Part shown: positions 44,467-52,780 of the stretch, piece by piece
Layout of the letters: each line of letters opens with the position of its first letter
How positions within the stretch are numbered: position 1 is the stretch's first letter
Source of the DNA: Poindextera sp036272595
GTDB taxonomy: Bacteria > Pseudomonadota > Alphaproteobacteria > Caulobacterales > Caulobacteraceae
Assembly (NCBI GenBank): GCA_036272595.1
Contig: DATAYM010000009.1
Span: 25,487-89,486 of the forward strand
Direction of reading: 5' to 3'
Length of the DNA stretch: 64,000 bases
Notes under the pieces: model-generated
Told to the model about the DNA's origin: nothing
The model's database searches: none
The model's input: the letters and a program-made list of their open reading frames with translations, nothing else
Position numbers and translations under genes: made by a program

Positions 44467-46707
44467 TTACCCTTCTGAGAGTGCTTTTAGGCCGTTGAAA
44501 TGGAGCGGCGCAGTTGCCTCGATTAGCTCAAGGAGGTGCGCGATATTTTTCTGCGTTTCGGCGACAAGGGCCGGGTCGAAGCCCTTTCCGGTTCGATGGG
44601 ACTGGTCGTTCGTGAACTTGTAAATCGCCGTCTTCTTGTTCTCGTCGAATTCAACGAAACTCAACTTATCATAGAGCGCGGCCTTGGACGGGGCGTAGAA
44701 ATCCAGGAACGTTTCGAGCACTTTCCGCGCGACGTTCGGGATGTGGTAGCTGTTGGCGATCGTGCCGTCCGACTTGAACGAAATCAGCACCTTGAAGAGG
44801 TAGTGATATTCGGTCGGGTGATCGACAAGGAGCTTGTCGAGTTCACGGAGCGTGGCATCGCGCGCGTCGGCGGACTCGGCGCAGACCAGCATCATGTAGC
44901 ATTTGGTTTGCCGGCTGCCGTTGATCCAGTTGATGAGGATCTTCAGGAAGTCGAAGTTGTGGGTGAGCAGGAACACCTGCTTCGCGTCCTTCACCGCATT
45001 CTTCATGTGCGCGAAGGCCTGATAGATCGACGACGAATCGAGACTTGAAATCGGGTCGTCGATGACGACGATGCCCTCGGCGATATCGAAGTCCTCCTCA
45101 AGCTGGACGAGAAAATAGAGGAAGGCGATGGCGGTCTTTTCGCCTTCGCTGAGGCGCTTTGCCGGCACGCCGCGGCGCTTCATCAGATAGCCCTCGTCAG
45201 CCGCCTCGAAACTCAGATCAGTGCGCCCGAGGAAAGTCTTCAGGTGGTCGGTCATCCGCTCGCCGCCGATATGGGCGTTCGCGATCTCGGCCTTCTTCAT
45301 CCTGATCGATGTCTCAAGGTCTTCGAGGCTGCGCTTATCCTCCTGGGCGGGATCACCGGCTATCGCCTTCGTCAGGTCGCCCTTCGCAGCGGTGATCTGG
45401 ACATCGAACTCTTTGACCTGGTCGGCGACCGTCGAGAGGTAGTGCCCGACAATGGCGTCCTGCGCGGCCGCCTTAGCTTTCTCGAACGCCCCTGATTTCG
45501 CGTTGTGCTGCGCGACGAATTTTACGGCGGCGTCCAGCGCGGCGATGAAGGGAGCCGAATCCAGCGCGACCTCTTCCTCATACGAAGTTGCGCGCGCGCC
45601 AAGCTTGCGGGCCAGCGCCTTGCCGGCTGTCGTGATCGCCTCGAGCAGTTTAGCCTTGTCCTTCTCATAGGCTACTGCGGCTGCCGCGAACCCCTCGCGC
45701 AGCTCGGAATAGAATTCCGCCTTAGCCGGGAGCCCAACCTGCTGGATTGCTGTGTAAATCCTGCCCGCCAGTGCGACCGCCGCCTCGACATCCGCTTTGA
45801 GATTCTGGTCCTCGACGCCGAAGTGCTGCGCGAGGAGTTCGAGGCGCGCCGCAGGAACGGTTTGGTCGCAGTATTCGCAGCGCTCTGAGGCATGATCCCG
45901 ATGGATCGCGCGTCCCGACTCCACCCACTGCGCAATGTCCGGATATTCCGAAAGACGTTTGATGGCTCCGGCCTGCGCGGAGCGGAGCGCCAACGCCTTC
46001 ACCAAAGCCGGCATCTCGCGGACCAATTCCGTTGCCGGCCTGGCACTGCCGTCCCCCACATCGACTTCGCCCACAAGAGCGACAGGCACTACCGCTGCTT
46101 GCTCCTGCCGGACCGTCGCGTGATAGGTTTCAAGTTCCTCGTCCGTAAGCAACCTGAACGTCTTCACCAGCGCAAACGCGGCCTCCGCGTCCGGCTTGCG
46201 ATATCTGCGCTGCGTGGTGCCGCTCGTCGCTTCGCCGATCGTTGCGGCGATGGTCGTAAAGACCCTGCCCTTGTCTTTTTCCAGCTTCTCAAGCGAAGCG
46301 GTCAAGGCCTTGGCCCGCTCGGTTCGGGCGAGGTAGGCCGCTTCCTCGAGCTTCAGCTGATCGGCCAGCGCCTTGTTGTCTGCGCCGACGATTAGGATGT
46401 GCTTCAACGGGGCATCGAACCCGCCGATGTTCGCGGTGACGTAGTCGGAATTGAAGACGCGGATCTTGCGCGCGCACTTCTTGCCCGTGGTGAGGTCACC
46501 GGCTTCAGTCGCGACGGTGAAGGCGAGGTCCGGATACTCGGAATGGTCGCCGTCCTCGATGGCGCTGAACAGCCGCGACAACGTTGTCTTGCCGGTGCCG
46601 TTCTCGCCATAGATGACGTTGAAGCGCGCGAATGCCGGAAGGGCGGCATCGGCCGTAAAATCCCGAAAGACGCCGAGGCCCTTCACCTTCTTGATCGACG
46701 TAAGCAT
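44467..46707 (-). CDS. AAA_13-type ATPase, RloC/PrrC-like candidate anticodon nuclease
   Basis: A 746-residue ABC/SMC-type ATPase. Walker A is YGENGTGKTTLS (34-43). A long coiled-coil region holds a CxxC hook, ERCEYCDQTV (~276). The signature is RLSEGEKTAIAF (~519), Walker B GIVVIDDPISSLD (~547), and the H-loop LLTHNFDF (~582). After the ATPase the last ~90 residues contain R-x3-E in VARKVLETF (~662) and a His in NDQSHR (~702). That is the order of the Arg-Glu-His triad in PrrC/RloC anticodon nucleases, and length plus zinc hook resemble RloC. This is a family-level inference. It is the last gene of a minus-strand operon after a helicase and a nuclease-like gene. Confidence 0.7.
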   Translation of the reverse strand: MLTSIKKVKGLGVFRDFTADAALPAFARFNVIYGENGTGKTTLSRLFSAIEDGDHSEYPDLAFTVATEAGDLTTGKKCARKIRVFNSDYVTANIGGFDAPLKHILIVGADNKALADQLKLEEAAYLARTERAKALTASLEKLEKDKGRVFTTIAATIGEATSGTTQRRYRKPDAEAAFALVKTFRLLTDEELETYHATVRQEQAAVVPVALVGEVDVGDGSARPATELVREMPALVKALALRSAQAGAIKRLSEYPDIAQWVESGRAIHRDHASERCEYCDQTVPAARLELLAQHFGVEDQNLKADVEAAVALAGRIYTAIQQVGLPAKAEFYSELREGFAAAAVAYEKDKAKLLEAITTAGKALARKLGARATSYEEEVALDSAPFIAALDAAVKFVAQHNAKSGAFEKAKAAAQDAIVGHYLSTVADQVKEFDVQITAAKGDLTKAIAGDPAQEDKRSLEDLETSIRMKKAEIANAHIGGERMTDHLKTFLGRTDLSFEAADEGYLMKRRGVPAKRLSEGEKTAIAFLYFLVQLEEDFDIAEGIVVIDDPISSLDSSSIYQAFAHMKNAVKDAKQVFLLTHNFDFLKILINWINGSRQTKCYMMLVCAESADARDATLRELDKLLVDHPTEYHYLFKVLISFKSDGTIANSYHIPNVARKVLETFLDFYAPSKAALYDKLSFVEFDENKKTAIYKFTNDQSHRTGKGFDPALVAETQKNIAHLLELIEATAPLHFNGLKALSEG

Positions 46708-46814
46708 CGTCAGGTTTCCCCATGTTTCGGCGCTGCGCCAATTGCGGAAGTTCGGCCCACTCCACGAAGTGGACGCTTCCCTCGCCTTACCTCCGGCCGC
46801 CCATCACGACCGTC

Positions 46815-49800
46815 CTACACGATCTTGGTCGGGTCGGACGACGCCCCATCCAAATCGAGAAAGAGGGTTACCGCCAGGGCGTTGCGAACGCGCACCAGAG
46901 TAGCTTCGAAAGGCTCATTAGGTGACGAGGGACCAAGATGCGGAAGAGCCCTCTCGTATTCGAGGCGGGCCGCAACGCGCGAAACCGTACGGCCGGCGTC
47001 AAGCCGCGCCGCCAGCGCCGCCGGAGAGTCGCAACCTTCCCGGATGACACTACCCAGCGTGGCGAGCACTGTCGGAATCTCAGGCTCATCGTCAGGCGCG
47101 GTCGCCGCTAGGCGCGCAAGCAGAAGTCTGGCCGGCAGGCCGGCGACGAAAGCGAGGTCTGGAGCCACCCGTGTGGTGAAATGGCGGGCGGTAACGCAGT
47201 AGCCCAGATTTGTGGTCCTCCCCTCGGCAACGGCTTCGATGTCGCAAATGGGCGCGCCGGACATCCAGATCGGAAGAATCTTATCGATCAGGTCGAGCGC
47301 CTGGAGCGAGCGTTCGTCATCGGTCGCCAGCTTTTTGTAGGCGTCGCCGAACAATCCCTCCAGGCTTTCCGGACGAACCAAATCCATCAGGCGGCGTGGG
47401 GATTGCCGTACCCAGGCGAGCAGCACCGTCACGGCCTGTGTGGCGCTTCCGGCGAGCGCGCCGCTATCAACGAGCGTAAGCAAGCTCTCCAGCAGCTCGT
47501 TCGACAACCCCATCGAGGCGGCGACCAAACCCAACCAATGAACCTCGGCGGCGGCGGCCGGCGGTCGCGCCGCGATGGCCGCCGCTATCCTCGTGAGGAT
47601 CCAAGCGGAATCGCCGGCATTGCCCTTCGAATAGGCTACGAAGGATCGCTTCAGCATGGTTTCAGCCGGATCGGGCCCACCATCCGCCCTCGCGACCGGG
47701 AGGCGGCCGAGCAGGTACGCGCCCGGGCCGGTCAGGGTGATCCCATTGTGGATGTCGTCGAGCGCCGCCTCCATGGGATCTTCGATGACTAGGCACTGAT
47801 CCGACTGCTCGAAAATGGCCCGGAGGTCCATCCAGTCCTTGCTGATGAGCGACTTCGCCTGATCGAAGCCAATTACATGGCTGGGGACGAGGAGAACGAA
47901 ACCCTGGGAACCTTCGCCGGCTCGACCCGCACGGCCAGCCGCATTGAGCAGTTCATGCGCTTCGAGCTGCTTCAGCTTGTCAGCCTTGGGATCAAAACGG
48001 CTGTCGCCGCAAATGATCACCACCTCGCTGGGGAGGTTCATGCCCTGAGCGAGCGTCGACGTCGCGAACAGCGCGTGGATCCCATCCTTCCGCTTGAACA
48101 GGCTCTCGTGCAGCTCCCGTTCGGTCGCTAGAAGCAGCGCGTGGTGACTGGCGGCGCCGGTTCTGACCTTCCCGTCGTCGTCCACGGCGAGATAGCAGTG
48201 CTCCGCACCGCCCATCTCCTCGACGACGAGCGCCCGCCACGCCGCCTCTTCATCGGTGAGGGTGATCGCCTGAGGCGTCAGATGCGCGGCGAACTCGCGC
48301 ACGCACTGGGCGCAGGCAATCGTGCTCTGAACAAATACCAGGGTCTTCATGCCGGCCCCGACCGAGCCTGACGCGATGGCGGTGCTCACTTCGTTGCCGT
48401 TGGGGGTGAGGTACCAATTGGCACCGGTGCTGGTGCTCAAAAGCGTCGGAGTCCCGATCAGGGCGCGGAGGGCGTAGTCCTCACGGTTAGTCGAATTCCA
48501 GGTTTGTCGGAGACCGAAGAAGCCGAAAGGCGCAGCTGACAGTCCGCGCTTAACCCCTACGGGAACGGACTTTTGGGCGGGCTTGACGGCTCGCGCCGCC
48601 AGCAACTGATTATCCAGCTCGCTGAGCCGGGTCATGTCGTAGACGACACAGCCTCGTGCCTGTCGCGTCGGCTTCCAGGCCAAGTCCAAGGACAGGCACT
48701 CGCGGTCCGTCAGGGTCTTGAGCCAACCGGCTAGCTCCGCCGTATTCTTCATCATCGCAGACAGCAGCAGCAAGTCCGCCTCTGGCGCGGCTTGGGTCAG
48801 GTTGAGAAGGCACAGCATGCTGTCCAGCCCGCGCCGGCTCCGGTCATCGGGGCGGGCATGGATCAGGTGGCATTCGTCAAAAATGATGAGGCCAAGGCCG
48901 GCGAAGGCCTCCGGCTGCATGGCCAGCAACATCAGGCAGCGTTCTGGCGTCGTGACGACGATCTCGGGCAGCTCCAGCTCCAGCGAAAGGGCCGCTTCTT
49001 CGTCGACATCGCCAATCACCGACGCATCGTTGAACGTCCTCTGCAGAGCCTTTGCGGTCTGAGAGACCAGGGCATGGGTCGGTGCGAGGAAGACGACTTG
49101 CTGTCCCCGAAGGAGGGCTGTGGCGATTTTCAGCTCGGCCAGCGTGGACTTTCCGGCTCCCGTGGGAAAGCTGATCGCGGCAGACTGGCCCGGTTCAAGA
49201 AGGCCTTCCTCAATCGCGGCCCGATGGTTCCGCCATAGGAACGGGCGAGACCTGACCATGCGCCGCAACACGCCGCCCCAGCCGCCGGCGTCGATTCCGG
49301 TGGGAGCCGGCAAGTGGGCGAGGGCCGCTGCGCCCATGTCCGTCTCGGCGGAGATCAGTAAATTTGCGAGATGCAGCGGTCCGGAGAACACACTGTAGGC
49401 CGCGCGGCCGTCGCCAAACGGATCGGCGAGTTCGTCAATGCACAGCGCTTTGACGCGCAGGAACAATTGGCGCGCGACCGTTAGCTCATCGGGCGTGGCG
49501 GTGTTGCGCAGTTGGCGGGCCAGGGCGCGCACACCTCGAAGCAGGAGGTCGAGAAGAGCCTCCAGGGCCCTATCTTCGGGTGCCGTGGCCGCAGATTCAG
49601 GAAGCGGGTCGGAGAGGATCTCGCCCAGTCGACCTTCGGCCAACTTCTTCAGGGCGACCAGCAAGGCCCTTTCGGTTGGTCCGACAGCGTCGACGTCGAG
49701 GACGATTCTCTTGGCGGCTTCGGCGGCGTCCGGATAGGCGTCGGCGATGAGGAACAAGAGCGCCGCGCTGATTTCCGAGCTGATGCTCGTGGCGCTAATC

Positions 49801-50120
49801 CGACTGGCGGGTTGCGCCCCGACCCTGGCCAGCCGTCGAGCCTGGTGCGCCGAGGCGGCGACAAAGGCCGCAGCGGCTCGGTTGTCGCGATTCGGCATCA
49901 GGGCGACGTAGATTTCATGGGTCGCGGCCAGCCGGGTCAGCAGCGTCAAGGTCGCTTCGACCTCGGTGCCCGCGGGATCTGGCGACCCGGTGCGCAGTCG
50001 GATTCGCGCGGCCACGACCGTTGCGAAGGCGTCGGTCAGGATTTGCGGCAAAGCCGCAAGATCAAGGCCTTCCAACGGCGGGGCTCGCCGGATGAGGTCG
50101 ACCGTTTCTGGGTCAAACAT
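46815..50120 (-). CDS. Ski2-like superfamily 2 DEAD/DEAH helicase, defence-associated
   Basis: An 1101-residue helicase. N-terminal ~290 residues are helical and of unknown function. Motif I is AISFPTGAGKSTLAELK (~320), Ib VVTTPERC, II LIIFDECHLIHA (~415), III LLLLSAMMKN, IV LVFVQST, V FATSTLAQGMNLP and VI LLNAAGRAGRAGEGSQGF (~732). This set is Ski2/Hel308-like. About 350 C-terminal residues complete it. Its start overlaps the end of the upstream PD-(D/E)xK-like gene by 8 nt, so the two are coupled, as in Hachiman (HamAB) and AbpAB defence pairs. It was most likely acquired with the island. Confidence 0.8.
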   Translation of the reverse strand: MFDPETVDLIRRAPPLEGLDLAALPQILTDAFATVVAARIRLRTGSPDPAGTEVEATLTLLTRLAATHEIYVALMPNRDNRAAAAFVAASAHQARRLARVGAQPASRISATSISSEISAALLFLIADAYPDAAEAAKRIVLDVDAVGPTERALLVALKKLAEGRLGEILSDPLPESAATAPEDRALEALLDLLLRGVRALARQLRNTATPDELTVARQLFLRVKALCIDELADPFGDGRAAYSVFSGPLHLANLLISAETDMGAAALAHLPAPTGIDAGGWGGVLRRMVRSRPFLWRNHRAAIEEGLLEPGQSAAISFPTGAGKSTLAELKIATALLRGQQVVFLAPTHALVSQTAKALQRTFNDASVIGDVDEEAALSLELELPEIVVTTPERCLMLLAMQPEAFAGLGLIIFDECHLIHARPDDRSRRGLDSMLCLLNLTQAAPEADLLLLSAMMKNTAELAGWLKTLTDRECLSLDLAWKPTRQARGCVVYDMTRLSELDNQLLAARAVKPAQKSVPVGVKRGLSAAPFGFFGLRQTWNSTNREDYALRALIGTPTLLSTSTGANWYLTPNGNEVSTAIASGSVGAGMKTLVFVQSTIACAQCVREFAAHLTPQAITLTDEEAAWRALVVEEMGGAEHCYLAVDDDGKVRTGAASHHALLLATERELHESLFKRKDGIHALFATSTLAQGMNLPSEVVIICGDSRFDPKADKLKQLEAHELLNAAGRAGRAGEGSQGFVLLVPSHVIGFDQAKSLISKDWMDLRAIFEQSDQCLVIEDPMEAALDDIHNGITLTGPGAYLLGRLPVARADGGPDPAETMLKRSFVAYSKGNAGDSAWILTRIAAAIAARPPAAAAEVHWLGLVAASMGLSNELLESLLTLVDSGALAGSATQAVTVLLAWVRQSPRRLMDLVRPESLEGLFGDAYKKLATDDERSLQALDLIDKILPIWMSGAPICDIEAVAEGRTTNLGYCVTARHFTTRVAPDLAFVAGLPARLLLARLAATAPDDEPEIPTVLATLGSVIREGCDSPAALAARLDAGRTVSRVAARLEYERALPHLGPSSPNEPFEATLVRVRNALAVTLFLDLDGASSDPTKIV

Positions 50121-50907
50121 CGTCAGGCAGACCGTTGACCTTGGCGATCACCTGGTTCGCAAACGCCTGCATCCACGGCCGCAAGTCAGGGACAAGCATC
50201 GTCTCGGCGCGGCGCCGACTGGCGTCGCCGGGAGCGTAGCTGTCGAAATCCTTGAACAGGGCCATGCGCGGTTCGGCGGTGGCGTGTGATTTGTCCACGG
50301 TGATCGCGACCCGATAGCGCCGCGCCTCCTTCCAGGCGATCTCCTGAACCGCAGCATCGACATCCAGGTCTGGAAAGGACCTCAACTGAGTTTCTAAAAG
50401 TGCGCTGACCTCCTGGCCCAGCTCGTTGCTGCGCTCTCCTTGCTCCAGGCGTGCGATGCCCGGCCAGACGTCGTCACGGATCGTGGCTCGCGGGTTTTCC
50501 GTCGCCTTGTCTTCGAAGACGACGACCGCGGTGACCTCGCCGGCGTCGCTCAACTCCAGCTTCAGCCCATCGAAGCCCTTGTGGGCTTTGATTAGGTGCG
50601 GCGCCCGGATGGCGACACCTCCGTCATTGTGGGCCGCGATCCAGGAAATGGCCTGGAACATCCATCCGTCACGATGCCAGGGCTTTTCGTCAGGCTTGAG
50701 CGAGAGAAGGGCGATTGCATCCTTCTTCGCCGCCTCGGTGACCTTGGCGGCCGACGCCCCTGCGCCAAGCAGAATCTTGCTGACGTGACGGTATTCACCG
50801 ACGGCGATCCGCGCAACCTGCTCGGCCAAGGCGTCCTGATCGACCACGACCCACTCCGAACCTTCACAGAGGTCCAGTGCGGTCACCTTTTGAAGCGCCA
50901 ACGTCAC
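50113..50907 (-). CDS. PD-(D/E)xK nuclease-like partner of helicase (HamA/AbpA-like candidate)
   Basis: A 264-residue protein, GTG start 50907. A candidate nuclease site is visible: Asp113 in KGFDGLKLEL, then Glu132-x-Lys134 in AVVVFEDKATENPR, spaced as in PD-(D/E)xK folds and as in DUF1837 (HamA/AbpA) proteins. A C-terminal helical region follows, ending PWMQAFANQVIAKVN. It is first in the operon nuclease-helicase-ATPase, with an 8-nt overlap with the helicase. I cannot confirm the family without a profile search, so 'nuclease' is an inference from motif and partner. Confidence 0.55.
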   Translation of the reverse strand: MTLALQKVTALDLCEGSEWVVVDQDALAEQVARIAVGEYRHVSKILLGAGASAAKVTEAAKKDAIALLSLKPDEKPWHRDGWMFQAISWIAAHNDGGVAIRAPHLIKAHKGFDGLKLELSDAGEVTAVVVFEDKATENPRATIRDDVWPGIARLEQGERSNELGQEVSALLETQLRSFPDLDVDAAVQEIAWKEARRYRVAITVDKSHATAEPRMALFKDFDSYAPGDASRRRAETMLVPDLRPWMQAFANQVIAKVNGLPDDV

Positions 50908-51303
50908 TTGATAGCCATCGTGCCAGAGGCCATGAGCCGCACGGGCGGCCTATCGCGAGGCGCGACCGTACAGCAGCGCTTCGGTTGGCGATACAATCAC
51001 CGATAGACGTTTTTCACCGGGACCCGAGTGTAGGCGTCCCAGCGTCTTGGGCTTCGAAGAGGCAGCGGTCTAGTGGAACTGCCACCGCTTGTTAGTGGGG
51101 CCTGGGGCGTCGGAGTTGGGTGCCAGAGGACTTGGGCCTCGGCACCTGCCCTCGTTCGGACCTTCCCAAGGTCCGCTTTGAGTCAGGTCCGGTCGATCGC
51201 GCTCAGGGTCGAGAGTGATCATTGGGATGGCGAGGCAATCGGGCATTTGCCGCACTGCCTGCAACGCGGCCGACCGACCCGCGGTCGGGCACACGTGAGT
51301 TGG
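50908..51303. other. 396-nt gap upstream of defence operon
   Basis: No gene is supported; the open frames here are short and low quality. The promoter of the minus-strand defence operon must lie in the first part. I found no clear operator or RNA gene. Confidence 0.4.
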
Positions 51304-51543
51304 CTACGGCGCTAGGTTACCGCGGCGCGCCGCTTGTGATGCGGATAGCCAACGTCCGCGCTGGTCGGGGCTCAGCATCTCCAACGCGACTATGAGTGCC
51401 ATGAGGTAGGTGGGCACGCCCGACTTCCACTTCCCGCGTAAACCTTCAGAGAGATTGGTCGGGGTCAACCCGACCGCGGCGGCGAACTCGCTCTGCCTAA
51501 GTCCCAAGGCCTTGAGTCGCTGCTGCCAGGGTTCGTTTTCCAC
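51304..51543 (-). CDS. Small HTH (XRE-type) regulator
   Basis: A 79-residue protein with a helix-turn-helix: QRLKALGLRQSEFAAAVGLTPTNLSEGLRGKWKSG, followed by a helical dimerisation tail (YLMALIVALEML). Divergent from the GIY-YIG gene; two identical palindromes between them are its likely operators. Probable autorepressor and switch of the GIY-YIG/AlpA/integrase operon. Confidence 0.75.
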   Translation of the reverse strand: MENEPWQQRLKALGLRQSEFAAAVGLTPTNLSEGLRGKWKSGVPTYLMALIVALEMLSPDQRGRWLSASQAARRGNLAP

Positions 51544-51579
51544 ATCGCAAAATATCGCACGCCGGACCGGTGATCAATC

Positions 51580-51596
51580 ATATCTGCTACAGATAT
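51580..51596. promoter_or_regulatory. Operator 1, ATATCTG-N3-CAGATAT
   Basis: Perfect 7-bp arms with CTA in the centre. It lies 37 nt upstream of the HTH gene start (minus strand). Confidence 0.75.
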
Positions 51597-51602
51597 TTGT
51601 TA

Positions 51603-51630
51603 TTGACTTTATATCTGTGTCAGATATTAG
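51603..51630 (+). promoter_or_regulatory. Operator 2 and overlapping promoter of GIY-YIG operon
   Basis: ATATCTG-N3-CAGATAT at 51611-51627 (centre TGT), 31 bp centre to centre from operator 1. A sigma70-like promoter overlaps it: TTGACT (51603-51608), 16-nt spacer, TATTAG (51625-51630). Repressor binding here would block RNA polymerase. Confidence 0.65.
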
Positions 51631-51662
51631 TGCGTCTATGAGCAATTGAGGAGTGCCTGCGC

Positions 51663-52286
51663 ATGCCCATCGACATCCATCCGTCCGCCGACGAATTCAG
51701 CGCGAAGTTCAACGTCTTTTCCGTACCCGCGCTTCTGGCCAATCCCGCGCTCGCGCCGGAAGGCCCGGGCGTCTACGTCGCGCTCATGCCCGATGGCGTC
51801 GAGTTCTTGGCGCGCTGGGGCTACTTCAAGTTTGACCAACGCATGCCTTCGGTCATCAACGGTCACCCGATCTTGTACGCAGGCATGTCGTCCCTGTGCG
51901 GCGTTCGACACAGGATCGACAACCACGCTCGCGGTGACTCTCGCGTCTCGACGCTTCGCATGACGCTGGGTGCGCTCCTCCGCAAGAACCTGGCCCTTGC
52001 CGCGATCACTGTTCCGAAAAAAACGTATTTTCACTTCGGTGACCGCGAGGCACATTTGAGCACGTGGATCCGCCAGAATCTGATGTTTGGCTTCCACTCC
52101 TGCTCCAACCCCGCACAACTCGAACGTCACGTGATCCGCAACGGTGTCTGCCCGCTGAACATCAGTGAGCGGAGGGCTCATCCCTTTTCGCGACACCTGA
52201 TGGCAATTCGCCATGAGATGATTGTCGATGCCCGCCGAATTCAGCCGGCTACCGCGGCTAATTTGGAAGCGATGGAATCGGGCTGA
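51663..52286 (+). CDS. GIY-YIG domain protein
   Basis: A 207-residue protein with a GIY-YIG-like core: GPGVYVALM (GVY 36-38), HPILYAGMSS (YAG 72-74), then the Arg/His helix GVRHRIDNHARG. An Arg/Glu-containing segment REAHLSTWIRQN follows. The last third (CPLNISERRAHPFSRHLMAIR) is basic and may bind DNA. Such proteins are nucleases in restriction, repair or homing. GAGGAG precedes ATG 51663. It is followed with 1-nt overlap by an AlpA-like gene and then an integrase, so it travels with the element. Confidence 0.7.
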   Translation: MPIDIHPSADEFSAKFNVFSVPALLANPALAPEGPGVYVALMPDGVEFLARWGYFKFDQRMPSVINGHPILYAGMSSLCGVRHRIDNHARGDSRVSTLRMTLGALLRKNLALAAITVPKKTYFHFGDREAHLSTWIRQNLMFGFHSCSNPAQLERHVIRNGVCPLNISERRAHPFSRHLMAIRHEMIVDARRIQPATAANLEAMESG

Positions 52287-52702
52287 TGTCCGAACAAGGG
52301 GCAGCTATCGCCGAGAACGGACTGTCAAGCGGACTAACTGGGTTGCGACTAACGACCAAGGAAGTCTGCGACCTTGCCCGGTTCTCACCCGTGACGCTCT
52401 GGCGCCGCATCAGGTCGGGCCAGATGCCCGCCCCAATCGATCAAGGAAGACAGTCAATCTTCGATCGTCAGGCGGTCCTATCAGCGCTCCAAAGTCCGGC
52501 CCATAGCGCATCGGCTTGCTCTGCGAATCCCGGTCAATGGGCCGCTGATGCGGTGGCGCAGCGGCTGGCCACCCTTGCCGGGAAGCCAAGGTCTCAAGTG
52601 CTCGTCGGCACCCCTCCATCGAAGTCCGTCGGCAGAGAACTCTCGCTAAACTCACCTGAGCGGACTGCATCCGCGAGTGCTATTTCTGCGTCCAACCCAT
52701 AA
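52286..52702 (+). CDS. AlpA-like HTH protein / putative excisionase
   Basis: A 138-residue protein. Residues ~20-70 form a MerR/AlpA-type winged HTH: LRLTTKEVCDLARFSPVTLWRRIRSGQMPAPI, SIFDRQAVLSAL. The C-terminal half is Ser/Ala-rich and probably disordered. AlpA-like proteins regulate or assist excision by the neighbouring tyrosine recombinase. Coupled to the GIY-YIG gene (TGATG overlap) and 78 nt before the integrase. Confidence 0.75.
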   Translation: MSEQGAAIAENGLSSGLTGLRLTTKEVCDLARFSPVTLWRRIRSGQMPAPIDQGRQSIFDRQAVLSALQSPAHSASACSANPGQWAADAVAQRLATLAGKPRSQVLVGTPPSKSVGRELSLNSPERTASASAISASNP

Positions 52703-52780
52703 TTGCCTTGACTTAAGCAATTATGAGCTGTACACATAATTCGTCGCTGCCTTGTGCGACACCGAAATCGGAGGGCGGGA

